A stretch of DNA of 17,886 nt, taken from NCBI GenBank assembly GCA_041498295.1, contig JBGQIB010000090.1, forward strand, positions 1-17,886. Reading direction: 5' to 3'. The notes beneath the pieces were generated by a model. That model made no database searches. It saw only the letters and a program-made list of their open reading frames with translations, and was not told where the DNA came from. Origin of the DNA: VGRW01 sp041498295. Its GTDB lineage: Bacteria > Myxococcota_A > UBA9160 > SZUA-336. Within the stretch, counting starts at the first letter, position 1; every line of letters starts with the position of its first letter. The position numbers were made by a program, and so were the translations under genes. This document shows positions 6,359-15,372 of the stretch, one piece after another.

Positions 6359-7461
6359 CTCGCAAGATCCCGATGGTCGATCTCGGCGCGCAAACGGATC
6401 GCCTCTGGCCCGAGCTCGAGAAGGCGGTCCACGACGTGCTGCGCTCTGGCCGCTTCATCCTCGGGCCGAACGTCGAGGCGTTCGAACGCGAGGCCGCCAG
6501 CTTCCTGGGCACGCGCTACGCCGTCGGCGTCGGCTCGGGCACGGACGCGCTCGTGCTCGGCTTGCGCGCGCTCGGCGTCGGGCCCGGCGACGAAGTGATC
6601 GTGCCTTCGTTCACGTTCTTCGCGACGGCCGAGTCGGTGAGCCTCGTCGGCGCGACGCCGGTGTTCGCGGACATCGAGCCCACCACGTTCTGTCTCGAGC
6701 CCACCGCGGTCGCGAAGGCGATCAGCTTGCGCACGCGCGCGATCGTGCCCGTGCACTTGTTCGGTCATCCCGCCGAGATGGACGCGATCGGGGAGCTCGC
6801 GCGTGGGCGCGGGCTCGCGCTGCTCGAGGACGCCGCGCAGGGATTCGGCGCGGTGTACCGCGGGCGCAGAGTCGGCGGACTCGGAAACGCCGCGGCGTTC
6901 TCGTTCTTCCCGTCGAAGAATCTGGGCGCGTTCGGCGAGGCCGGCCTCATCGCGACGGACGACGCGGCGGTCGCCGACGCGGTTCGAAGCCTGCGCGCGC
7001 ACGGCTCGCGCGAGCGCTACGTGCACACCGAGATCGGCTACAACGCGCGGCTCGACGAGATTCAAGCGGCGCTGTTGCGCGTGAAGCTGCCGCACGTGGC
7101 GGGTTGGAACGACGAGCGGCGGCGCGTCGCCGCCGCCTACGACGCGTCACTCTCCGGTGTCACTGGCGTGCGCACGCCGCGCGTGGCCCCGGGCTGCACG
7201 CACGTATTTCACCAGTACACTATCCGCGTACCGGCGGAAAAGCGCGCCGGCGTTCAAAAGTCACTGGAAGCGGCGGGCATCTCGACCCAGGTCTACTACC
7301 CGATCCCGAATCACGCGCTGCCGATGTACGCAAAGGGTGCGCCGTCCTTGCCCGAGACCGATACGGCGGCGCGCGAGGTGCTCTCGCTGCCGATCTTCCC
7401 CGAGCTCTCGAACGCCGACGCGAGCGAGATCGCGCGTCTGCTCGCGACCGCGCTGCGCTAG
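6355..7461 (+). CDS. PLP-dependent sugar aminotransferase, DegT/DnrJ/EryC1/StrS family
   Basis: This enzyme transfers an amino group from an amino acid to a keto-sugar nucleotide, giving an amino-deoxy sugar for a surface polysaccharide. The 368-residue product has SGTDAL for phosphate binding (61-66), VPSFTFFAT (83-91), Asp159 in LLEDAAQ for the pyridine nitrogen, and the Schiff-base lysine Lys188 in FFPSKNLGAFGEAG. The C-terminal HQYTIRV and YYPIPNHALPMY segments are also family-like. It resembles the WbpE/WlbC/FdtB group that makes 3-amino sugars, but the substrate is not certain. The start GTG at 6355 overlaps the glycosyltransferase stop and is preceded by GAGGTGA four bases away. An in-frame ATG at 6373 is the alternative. 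The gene ends in a CTAG that also holds the stop of the convergent sulfatase. Confidence 0.93.
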   Translation: MTRKIPMVDLGAQTDRLWPELEKAVHDVLRSGRFILGPNVEAFEREAASFLGTRYAVGVGSGTDALVLGLRALGVGPGDEVIVPSFTFFATAESVSLVGATPVFADIEPTTFCLEPTAVAKAISLRTRAIVPVHLFGHPAEMDAIGELARGRGLALLEDAAQGFGAVYRGRRVGGLGNAAAFSFFPSKNLGAFGEAGLIATDDAAVADAVRSLRAHGSRERYVHTEIGYNARLDEIQAALLRVKLPHVAGWNDERRRVAAAYDASLSGVTGVRTPRVAPGCTHVFHQYTIRVPAEKRAGVQKSLEAAGISTQVYYPIPNHALPMYAKGAPSLPETDTAAREVLSLPIFPELSNADASEIARLLATALR

Positions 7462-8984
7462 CGGTTGCGCGCCGTGACTTGCGGCGGGCGGTTCGGCCAC
7501 TTCTGGAACGTGGCGCGATGGCGCGCGAGCGCGCGCATGATGACCTCGATGTAGACCAGCTTCCTGATCAGGTAGCTGTGCGTCTCCTTCGGGTCGAGAT
7601 ACAAGTTGTACAGCCGGCCGTACGGGTACTGCTGCAGCACGCCCGTGAAGCCGCCGGGATTCACGACGTCGGTCGAGTCGTCGGAGATCGACGAGCTCAT
7701 GTACTTGTATTCACCGACGCGGATCGCGGAGAGATTGAGCGTCAGCCAGTAGTAGTGGAACTTGCGATTCGAGAGCCCGTCGGTCGCGAGCAGGAACGAA
7801 GTCTGATCGATCGAGTCGACGAATCGGTCGCTCGGCACGCGCTCGTCGACACCGGCCAGTGTCAGGAACGTCGCGAATAGATCGAGCTGCGCGACGATGC
7901 CGTCGGAGGAACGCGGCTCGATCATGCCGGGCCACGAGACGACGCCCGGCACGCGCACGCCGCCTTCCCACGTCGAGCCCTTCGCCGAGCGGAACGGCGT
8001 GAACGCCGAGTCGGGCCAGGTCTCCATTTCGGGACCGTTGTCCGACGAGACGAACACGAGCGTGTTCTCGAGCTGACCCGTGCGCTCGAGCGCGCGCACG
8101 AGCCGCCCGACGATGTCGTCGAGCTCGATGATCGTATCCTTGTAGGGGTGCTTCGAGGGCGACTTCCCGCGGAACTTCTCGTGCGGGTAGTTGTCGAAGT
8201 GCGCGCCGCGCGTGCAGTGGTAGAGGAGCCAGGGCTTCGTCCCGTTCGCCATGCGCTCGATGAAGCGCTCCGAGTAGCCGGCCCACTCGTCATCGAGGCG
8301 CGAGAGCACGGGGATCGTGACTTCCTCGACCATGCGCGGCTCGCCGCCTCGCTGCGCGTGTACCCAGCATTTGTTGAACGGCTCGTTCTTGACCCAGTTG
8401 GTGCGCTCGTCGCTGTAGACGATCTCGGGGAAGAAGTAAGGATCACGCCACTCGGTGTACATGTCCGAGACCGAGAGGAAGCCGTAGAAGTCGTCGAAGC
8501 CGACGTTCTGCGGCTGTGACTCGAGGTTTTCGCCCATGTGCCACTTGCCGACGGCCTGCGTGGCGTAGCCGGAGTCGGAGAGGAGCTGCGCGAGAGTCAC
8601 CTCGCCCGCGAGCCCGCCGGGCATGCCGTACATCGGCGGCACGAGAAGGCCGTGGCGCATCGGCAGACGGCCGGTCATCAGCGACGCGCGCGACGGCGTG
8701 CACGACGGCTCGGAGTAACACGAGGTGAGCAAGAGCCCCTCGCGCGCGAGGCGATCGATGTGCGGCGTCGGCGCGCCGGTCATGACGCCGCCGCCGTAGC
8801 AGCCGAAGTCGCCCCAGCCGACGTCGTCCATGAGGACGATCAGGAAGTTCGGCTTGCGACCGGTGCGCTTCTCGAGCGCGGCGAGCCTCGCGGAAGCAGT
8901 CGCGATCTGCGCGGGGTGGCGGAACACGGGCTCGCGATGCGGCGCGACGTCGACGGTAGGCGCCGTGATCGTGTCGAAGGCCAC
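7458..8984 (-). CDS. Sulfatase (arylsulfatase type, formylglycine Cys motif)
   Basis: This is a type I sulfatase that hydrolyses a sulfate ester; the substrate is unknown. The 508-residue product carries the activation motif CTPSR at 95-99 (C-x-P-S-R, where the Cys becomes formylglycine), metal ligands in MDDVGWGD (52-59) and DNG (315-317), and the catalytic-site Lys147/His149 in GKWHMG. Further active-site residues are His262 (RGAHFD) and Lys335 (RSAKGSTWEGG). There is no clear signal peptide; the N-terminus reads AFDTITAPTVDVAPHREP. The frame stays open 189 bases upstream, but that stretch is an arginine/proline-rich shadow of atpC. I chose GTG 8984, two bases after the atpC stop codon begins downstream; a Shine-Dalgarno is not evident. 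It seems to ride on the ATP synthase transcript. A maturing FGE gene is not in the window. Confidence 0.9.
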   Translation of the reverse strand: MAFDTITAPTVDVAPHREPVFRHPAQIATASARLAALEKRTGRKPNFLIVLMDDVGWGDFGCYGGGVMTGAPTPHIDRLAREGLLLTSCYSEPSCTPSRASLMTGRLPMRHGLLVPPMYGMPGGLAGEVTLAQLLSDSGYATQAVGKWHMGENLESQPQNVGFDDFYGFLSVSDMYTEWRDPYFFPEIVYSDERTNWVKNEPFNKCWVHAQRGGEPRMVEEVTIPVLSRLDDEWAGYSERFIERMANGTKPWLLYHCTRGAHFDNYPHEKFRGKSPSKHPYKDTIIELDDIVGRLVRALERTGQLENTLVFVSSDNGPEMETWPDSAFTPFRSAKGSTWEGGVRVPGVVSWPGMIEPRSSDGIVAQLDLFATFLTLAGVDERVPSDRFVDSIDQTSFLLATDGLSNRKFHYYWLTLNLSAIRVGEYKYMSSSISDDSTDVVNPGGFTGVLQQYPYGRLYNLYLDPKETHSYLIRKLVYIEVIMRALARHRATFQKWPNRPPQVTARNR

Positions 8985-8985
8985 G

Positions 8986-9390
8986 CTAGGCCCGGAGGAC
9001 GTCGACGCGCGCTTCCGCGCGCCCGAGCGCCTCTCGCAACCTCGCGGTCTCCTCGGGCGGCGCGGCGACGCCCGCTTCGGACAGAGCGGCGGCGGCCCGC
9101 GCGCGGCGCGTCTCGGCCTCGGTCGCGTCGATCTGCTCCGGCGCCTCGGCCGACGGCGCGAGCACGGTGACACGCTTCTGTGTTACCTCCGCGAAGCCGC
9201 CGCCGATCGCGACGCGGCTCGTGCGACCGCTTACGGTGTAGCGCACGATACCTGGTTTCAGCGCGACCAAGAGCGGCGCGTGACCCGGCAGGATGCCGAG
9301 CTCGCCCTCGCTGCCGGGCGCGACGACGTATTCCGCCTCGGTCTCGATGAACGAGCGGCTCGGAGTCACGATCGAAAGGTGGAGACCCAC
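8986..9390 (-). CDS. atpC: F1 ATP synthase epsilon subunit
   Basis: Epsilon sits on the central stalk of F1, couples rotation to the c ring and can inhibit ATP hydrolysis. The 134-residue product has the beta-sandwich start LHLSIVTPSRSFIETEAEYVV and the hallmark GSEGELGILPGHAPLL (27-42), then the IGGGFAEVTQKRVTVLA block and a two-helix Arg/Ala-rich C-terminus. The start is GTG at 9390, one base after the atpD stop, so translation is probably coupled. Length is normal for the family. It is the last ATP synthase gene here and is followed directly by the sulfatase. Confidence 0.96.
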   Translation of the reverse strand: MGLHLSIVTPSRSFIETEAEYVVAPGSEGELGILPGHAPLLVALKPGIVRYTVSGRTSRVAIGGGFAEVTQKRVTVLAPSAEAPEQIDATEAETRRARAAAALSEAGVAAPPEETARLREALGRAEARVDVLRA

Positions 9391-9391
9391 T

Positions 9392-10804
<1,413 letters not shown>

Positions 10805-10813
10805 CTCGGTCTC

Positions 10814-11674
10814 CTACAGCGCCTCGGCGCCGGCCACGATTTCGGTGAGCTCAGTCGTGATCTGCGTTTGGCGGGCCTTGTTCATGTCGAGCGTCAAGCT
10901 GCGAATCAGCTCGCGCGTATTCTCGGTCGCGCTCTCCATCGCGCTCATACGCGCGCCGTGCTCGCTGGCCGAATTCTCGAGCAGCGCGCGCAGCACTGCG
11001 AACTGGACCACGCTCGGAAGCAGCGCGGCGAGTAGTGACTGCGGATCGGGCTCGATCTCGTAGGGCAGCGGCGCAGCCGCGTTGGCGTCGCCGGCGGCCA
11101 GCACCGGGAGCACCGTCGTCACCGTCGGCTCCTGGCGCATGGCCGAGACGAAGCGCGCGTAGACCAGCACGACTTCGTCGCTCTCGCCCGACAAGAAGCG
11201 CTCGATCAGATACTCCCCGATCTCGCGCGCGTGCTCGGCGTTCGGCAGCGAGATCCCCGTCCACGCTCGCGGACTCTCGAGACGGCGGCGGCGCGCGTGG
11301 TCGCGCCCGCGGCGACCGACGCAGATGACCGAGAGCGACGTGAACTCGGACTTGCGCGCGGCGATGACCGCGTGCGCGGCCTTGATCAGATTGGTGTTGA
11401 ACGCGCCACACAGACCGCGGTCACTCGTGAAGAGCACGATGTCGAGCTTGCGCGCGCCCTCGCGCCGCGCGAGCAACGGGTGCGCGTCGGACTCGATGCC
11501 GCTCGCGACCGACGCGAAGACCTCGGACAGCTTCCGCCCGTACGCGCGCGAGGCCTCGGCGGCCTGCTGCGCGCGCGCGAGGCGAGCCGCGGAGATCATC
11601 TTCATGGCGCTCGTGATCTTCTGCGTCTTCTTGATCGCGACCACGCGGGCGCGAATCTCGCGGATGCGGGCCAT
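10814..11674 (-). CDS. atpG: F1 ATP synthase gamma subunit
   Basis: Gamma is the rotating central shaft of F1. The 286-residue product begins with the conserved coiled-coil helix (REIRARVVAIKKTQKITSAMKMISAARL, within 4-31). It contains SDRGLCGAFNTNL (about 84-96), ICVGRRGRD (about 116-124) and the C-terminal helix ARMSAMESATENTRELIRSLTLDMNKARQTQITTELTEIVAGAEAL, which is typical to the last residue. Length is normal. The ATG follows the atpA stop by six bases, and only a weak Shine-Dalgarno (GAG) is visible, suggesting translation is coupled to atpA. Confidence 0.97.
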   Translation of the reverse strand: MARIREIRARVVAIKKTQKITSAMKMISAARLARAQQAAEASRAYGRKLSEVFASVASGIESDAHPLLARREGARKLDIVLFTSDRGLCGAFNTNLIKAAHAVIAARKSEFTSLSVICVGRRGRDHARRRRLESPRAWTGISLPNAEHAREIGEYLIERFLSGESDEVVLVYARFVSAMRQEPTVTTVLPVLAAGDANAAAPLPYEIEPDPQSLLAALLPSVVQFAVLRALLENSASEHGARMSAMESATENTRELIRSLTLDMNKARQTQITTELTEIVAGAEAL

Positions 11675-11680
11675 GCTCGA

Positions 11681-13222
11681 CTACGCCGCGCTGCCGCTCG
11701 GCTGGAAGACCTGCACGAACGCGTCGAGCGCTTCGTCGAGCTTGCGACGCAGCGGATCGGCGAGCGCGCCAGTCGAGCGGATCTCGGCGAGGATCCCCGG
11801 ATGGCGCGCGCGCATGAACGCGCAGAGCTCGTCCGCGTAGCGAGTCACGTCCTCGACGGGGTAGGGGCGCAGCCACGACGGCTTGCCGCCGGCGCGCGGC
11901 GATGCCGCGTAGATCTGCGTGACCTGCTCCTCGACGGGCAGGGGCTGATACTGCGGCTGGCGCAGGATCATCGTGAGTCGCTGGCCGTTCGCGAGCTGCT
12001 CCTGCGTGGCGCGGTCGAGGTCGCTGCCGAACTGCGCGAACGCTTCGACCTCGCGGTACTGCGCGAGCGTGATGCGCAGCGAGCCTGCGACCGCCTTCAT
12101 CGCCTTCACCTGCGCGTTCGAGCCGACGCGAGACACCGAGATACCGGCGTTCATCGCGGGTCGCTGACCCGAATTGAACAAGCTCGTCTCGAGGAAGATC
12201 TGCCCGTCGGTGATCGAAATGACGTTCGTCGGGATGTAGTCCGAGACGTCGTTCGCCTGTGTCTCGATGATCGGGAGCGCGGTGAGACTGCCGCCGCCCT
12301 CCGCGTCGCTCATCTTCGCCGCGCGCTCGAGCAAGCGGGAATGGAGATAGAAGACGTCGCCCGGGTACGCCTGGCGCCCGGGCGGGCGGCGCAGCAGGAG
12401 TGAGAGCTGGCGATACGCGGTCGCATGCTTGGAGAGATCGTCGTACACGATCACCGCGTGCTGCTTGTTGTCGCGGAAATACTCGCCCATCGTGCAGCCG
12501 GTGTAGGGCGCGATGTACTGCAGCGGCGCGGACTCCGCGGCAGTGGCGGCGACGACGATCGTGTAGTCCATCGCGCCGAGCTCGGTGAGCTTCTGCACGA
12601 CCTGCGCGACGGTCGACTGCTTCTGCCCGATCGCGACGTAGATGCACTTCACGTCGGTCGTCTTCTGATTGATGATCGTGTCGAGGGCGATCGCGGTCTT
12701 GCCGGTCTGGCGGTCGCCGATGATGAGCTCGCGCTGGCCGCGGCCGATCGCCGTCATGCCGTCGATGCACTTGAGCCCGGTCTGCAGTGGCTCCTTCACG
12801 GGCTGCCGCTTCACGATGCCCGGCGCCTTCACCTCGACGCGGCGCCGCTCCTTTGCGCGGATCGGACCCTTGCCGTCGATCGGCTCGCCGAGCGCGTTCA
12901 CGACGCGGCCACAGAGCTCGGGCCCGACCGGCACTTCGATGATCTCGCCCAAGCGCTTCACGACGTGGCCTTCGCGGATGTGCTCGCCGGTGCCCATGAT
13001 CGCGATGCCGACGTTGTCGTCCTCGAGATTCAGCACGAGCCCGCGCAAGCCGCCGGCGAACTCGACGAGCTCGCCGGCCATCGCGTTCGCGAGGCCATAC
13101 ACGCGCGCGATGCCGTCGCCGACCGAGAGCACGGTGCCGGTTTCGGCGACGTCGATCTCGCGGTCATAGTCGCGGATTTGGCGCCGGATGATCTCGCTGA
13201 TCTCCGCTGCTTTGATCTTCAT
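11681..13222 (-). CDS. atpA: F1 ATP synthase alpha subunit
   Basis: Alpha is the non-catalytic nucleotide-binding subunit of F1. The 513-residue product has the N-terminal crown barrel (TVLSVGDGIARVYGLANAM), the P-loop GDRQTGKT (169-176), the DDLSKHATAYRQLSLLLRRPPGR segment with the arginine-rich end, and the signature SLFNSGQRPAMNAGISVSRVGS including the arginine finger. Length is normal. The ATG at 13222 overlaps the atpH stop as ATGA, so the two are coupled. Confidence 0.98.
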   Translation of the reverse strand: MKIKAAEISEIIRRQIRDYDREIDVAETGTVLSVGDGIARVYGLANAMAGELVEFAGGLRGLVLNLEDDNVGIAIMGTGEHIREGHVVKRLGEIIEVPVGPELCGRVVNALGEPIDGKGPIRAKERRRVEVKAPGIVKRQPVKEPLQTGLKCIDGMTAIGRGQRELIIGDRQTGKTAIALDTIINQKTTDVKCIYVAIGQKQSTVAQVVQKLTELGAMDYTIVVAATAAESAPLQYIAPYTGCTMGEYFRDNKQHAVIVYDDLSKHATAYRQLSLLLRRPPGRQAYPGDVFYLHSRLLERAAKMSDAEGGGSLTALPIIETQANDVSDYIPTNVISITDGQIFLETSLFNSGQRPAMNAGISVSRVGSNAQVKAMKAVAGSLRITLAQYREVEAFAQFGSDLDRATQEQLANGQRLTMILRQPQYQPLPVEEQVTQIYAASPRAGGKPSWLRPYPVEDVTRYADELCAFMRARHPGILAEIRSTGALADPLRRKLDEALDAFVQVFQPSGSAA

Positions 13223-13773
13223 GTCGCGGGCCCCTTCTTGAGAGTTTCCCCGAGCTGCTGGAGCTGGGTGCGAATGCTGCCGTCGAGCAAGAGGTCGCCG
13301 ATGCGCGCAATGACTCCGCCGATCAGTTCGGGATCGACGGCAAACTCGACGGCGACATCCTGGTTCACGCGGCGCGAGAGCGCGGCGCGGATCTGTTGCT
13401 GCGCGGCCGCATCGAGCGGGTGCGCGGAGACGACGCGCGCGCCGACCCGGCCCGCCTCGAGATCGACGAGCTCTTGCAGCGCGCTGACGAGCGCCGGCAG
13501 CAGCTGCAGGCGGTTCTCGTCGACCAGGATTTCAGCCGACGCGCGGACCTCGACCGAGAGGCCGAGTCGCTCGGCGAGATCGTGGATCAGCGCCTTGCGC
13601 TCGCCGCGCGGGTGGATCGGCGTGAGCAGCACGCGCGTGAGATCGGCGCTGCCCGCGATCTCGCTCGAGAGTGACTGCACCTCTTCGAGCAGGCGCGCGT
13701 GCGCTTGCGCGTCTTCGGCGAGGCCAAAGATGGCGCGCGCGTAGCGGCGCGCGATCTCGCCGGCGCCGATCAC
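13219..13773 (-). CDS. atpH: ATP synthase delta subunit
   Basis: Delta links the peripheral b stalk to the top of alpha-beta in F1. The 184-residue product begins IARRYARAIFGLAEDA, the family start. It has the mid-region LVDENRLQLLPALVSALQELVDLEAGRVGARVVSAHPLD and the C-terminal signature VEFAVDPELIGGVIARIGDLLLDGSIRTQLQQL. The start GTG at 13773 overlaps the atpF stop (GTGA) and the 3' end overlaps atpA (ATGA). Length is normal. Confidence 0.95.
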   Translation of the reverse strand: MIGAGEIARRYARAIFGLAEDAQAHARLLEEVQSLSSEIAGSADLTRVLLTPIHPRGERKALIHDLAERLGLSVEVRASAEILVDENRLQLLPALVSALQELVDLEAGRVGARVVSAHPLDAAAQQQIRAALSRRVNQDVAVEFAVDPELIGGVIARIGDLLLDGSIRTQLQQLGETLKKGPAT

Positions 13774-14354
13774 GTCGGCCTGCCGGCGCGCTCGACGAAC
13801 TCGGCGACCATGCGGCGCTCGTCGTCGGGAGTCAGGTTCGTGCGCACCAGCTCGCCGGCGAGCGAGATTGCGAGGCGCGCCGCCTCGGCCTGGAGCTCTG
13901 CGCGTGCGCGCTCGATCTCCTGGTCCGCGGCGCGCTTGGCTTCCTCGCGCACGCGCTCGGCGGCGCTGCGCGCGCGCTCCAGCGCGCGCCCGCGCTCGAT
14001 CTCGGCGAGCTCCGCGGCTTCGCGCACGAGAGCTTCGTTCTCGTCGCCGATTCGGTCGAGACGCGCGCGGATCGCGGCGTTCGCCTTGCGCGCATTCTCG
14101 AGCGCCGCGCGCGCGTTATCGAGCTGTCGGCGCAGTCCGTCGCTGCGATCGCGCAAGAACATCTGCAGCGGCTGGCGCGCGAAATAACCGATGACCCCGA
14201 TCAGGATCGCGAGCCCGAACGTGTGAAAGACGAGCAGGCTCCACTCGGTGGCGTGCTCGGCGTGTGCCGCGTGCTCGGCGTGCTGGGCCTCGGCCGTGCG
14301 CGCGAGAAACGCGAGCGAAGTGACTACGAGCGCAGTGCTTCGGGCTCCGCGCAT
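13770..14354 (-). CDS. atpF: ATP synthase subunit b, with signal-like histidine-rich N-terminus
   Basis: Subunit b is the membrane-anchored arm of the peripheral stator. The 194-residue product has a hydrophobic leader ending AEA (residues 1-23), then a short His/Ala-rich stretch (His25, 28, 31, 34), one membrane helix (about 39-58) and a long charged Ala/Arg/Glu coiled coil (about 66-170). The leader looks cleavable, which would put the His-rich segment in the periplasm. The reading frame is open further upstream, but that is a shadow of the b' gene. The ATG at 14354 shares one base with the b' stop (TGATG). A second b-type gene just upstream indicates a b/b' heterodimer, known in deltaproteobacteria, photosynthetic bacteria and others. 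Confidence 0.92.
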   Translation of the reverse strand: MRGARSTALVVTSLAFLARTAEAQHAEHAAHAEHATEWSLLVFHTFGLAILIGVIGYFARQPLQMFLRDRSDGLRRQLDNARAALENARKANAAIRARLDRIGDENEALVREAAELAEIERGRALERARSAAERVREEAKRAADQEIERARAELQAEAARLAISLAGELVRTNLTPDDERRMVAEFVERAGRPT

Positions 14355-14869
14355 CAGAGCGGCCTCCCGAGCAGTCGCGCCGCGGCTTCGCCTGCGAGCG
14401 CGCGCGCGTCGCCCTGCAATCCGGCGCGCGCGCTGACGAGGTCGGCCTCGATCGCGCTGCGAACCGTCTCGATGCTGCGCGCGGCGTCGTTGGATGCGGC
14501 TTCGAGCAGCGCGCGTTCTTGTGTCTCGGCGTCGGCCATGATGGCCGCGCGCCGAGCCTGTGCGCGAGCACGAGCTTCGACCAGGCGGGCATCGAGCTCG
14601 ACGCCGAGCGCGCTCGCGTCGGCATCGAGACGGCTGGCCTCGTCGAGCGATCCCGACGTGCGCTGCTCGCGCTCTTCGACCAGGCGAAGCAGCGGGCCGA
14701 TCAGCAGTCGATTCACGGGATAGATCAGCAGCGTGAAGACCAGCACGTTGATCGCGACATACGGCCAGTGCGGCAGAAGGTTCAGGTCCGCGGCGGATGC
14801 GACGGACGGAAGCGCAGCCGCACCGACGGCAAGCGACACCGATAGCGCGATGTTTGCGGCGGCGCGCAA
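14354..14869 (-). CDS. atpF': ATP synthase subunit b' (second b-type stator subunit)
   Basis: This is a diverged b subunit that would pair with the b encoded next to it. The 171-residue product has a signal peptide (hydrophobic 6-20, ending ASA at 24-26), a PHWPYVAINVLVFTLLIYPVNRLLIGPLLRLVEEREQR block (about 33-70) containing the membrane helix, and an Ala/Arg/Glu coiled coil. I use TTG 14869 because AAGGAG lies six bases upstream (14876-14881) and the encoded N-terminus is a clean signal peptide. The open frame reaches 14962, but that part begins upstream of the likely transcription start. It is the first gene of the ATP synthase operon. Also called atpX or atpG in some genomes. Confidence 0.88.
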   Translation of the reverse strand: MRAAANIALSVSLAVGAAALPSVASAADLNLLPHWPYVAINVLVFTLLIYPVNRLLIGPLLRLVEEREQRTSGSLDEASRLDADASALGVELDARLVEARARAQARRAAIMADAETQERALLEAASNDAARSIETVRSAIEADLVSARAGLQGDARALAGEAAARLLGRPL

Positions 14870-14875
14870 GCAAAT

Positions 14876-14881
14876 CTCCTT
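14876..14881 (-). promoter_or_regulatory. Shine-Dalgarno that fixes the TTG start of atpF'
   Basis: AAGGAG on the minus strand is six bases upstream of the TTG at 14869, a standard spacing, and there is no better pair nearby. Another TTG at 14873 is only two bases from the AAGGAG and lies in the downstream atpF frame, so it is not a candidate. Confidence 0.7.
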
Positions 14882-14939
14882 CGGTCGCACCCGTTGCCCG
14901 GAAGGAGCCGACGGCGCAGCCCTCCCCGAAGCGAGCGCG

Positions 14940-14967
14940 AATATGGCAAAGGAGAAACCCAAGTCAA
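14940..14967 (-). promoter_or_regulatory. Candidate promoter of the ATP synthase operon
   Basis: TTGACT (14967-14962, five of six to consensus) and CATATT (14945-14940, four of six) are separated by 16 bases. The predicted start near 14933 leaves a leader of about 60 bases to the TTG at 14869. It lies in the 143-base gap after the bactofilin gene, in which I see no intrinsic terminator, so read-through from the par genes may also occur. Confidence 0.5.
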
Positions 14968-15012
14968 TTCAGAAGCGATGCCACATTTCGCTGCTGTCCA
15001 GGAATCGCGGGA

Positions 15013-15372
15013 TCAGCTCCTGGTGCGGGTGCTCGCGGGTGTGGCGGCCGGCTCGCCCATCTCGATGCGCGCGCTAACTTGGGCGCCCTCTTGGATGCGA
15101 AGGCGCGGGGTGCGCACGACGCCGTCGACTCTACCCTGCGGTCCGATCTCGACGCGTTCTTTCGCCGTGACTTCACCGACGACGGAGCCAAGCACGAGGA
15201 GCTCACGGACCTCGAGCTTCGCATCGATGGTCCCCGTCTCGCCAACGATGAGAATGCCGTCCGCGCTCGCGGTCCCGCGGAAATGGCCGTCGATTCGCAC
15301 CGCGCCGGTGAAGGAGATCTTGCCTTCGAACGAGGTGCCGCTGTCCAGAAAGGTCTGCAGATCCAGCTTCAC
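15013..15372 (-). CDS. bacM: Bactofilin (DUF583 cytoskeletal protein)
   Basis: Bactofilins polymerise without nucleotide into filaments that scaffold cell-shape, chromosome or polar proteins. The 119-residue product is nearly all the repetitive beta-helix core (about 14-105): hydrophobic/glycine repeats such as FEGKISFTGAVRIDGHFRG, LIVGETGTIDAKLEV, VLGSVVGEVTAKERVEIGPQGRVDGVV and LRIQEGAQVSARIEM. Short polar tails flank it, and no membrane segment is present. The GTG at 15372 overlaps the parB stop as GTGA, so it is translated with ParB. In Myxococcus, bactofilin scaffolds are tied to ParAB through PadC, and here the genetic link is direct. The symbol follows the common name for the gene after parB and is tentative. 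Confidence 0.9.
   Translation of the reverse strand: MKLDLQTFLDSGTSFEGKISFTGAVRIDGHFRGTASADGILIVGETGTIDAKLEVRELLVLGSVVGEVTAKERVEIGPQGRVDGVVRTPRLRIQEGAQVSARIEMGEPAATPASTRTRS

Noticed and set aside
5872..7095. 407-residue minus-strand frame opposite the glycosyltransferase and aminotransferase
   Set aside because: It spans two real genes on the other strand and reads as Arg/Glu/Ala-rich filler without domain signals.
8985..9173. N-terminal extension of the sulfatase frame by about 63 residues
   Set aside because: It overlaps atpC, is composed of Arg/Pro/Ser shadow sequence, and adds nothing resembling a signal peptide.
11231..13744. Long open frames on the plus strand opposite atpG, atpA and atpH (up to 439 residues)
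   Set aside because: They are antisense shadows caused by high GC3 on the coding strand; the minus-strand products are full, well-conserved ATP synthase subunits.
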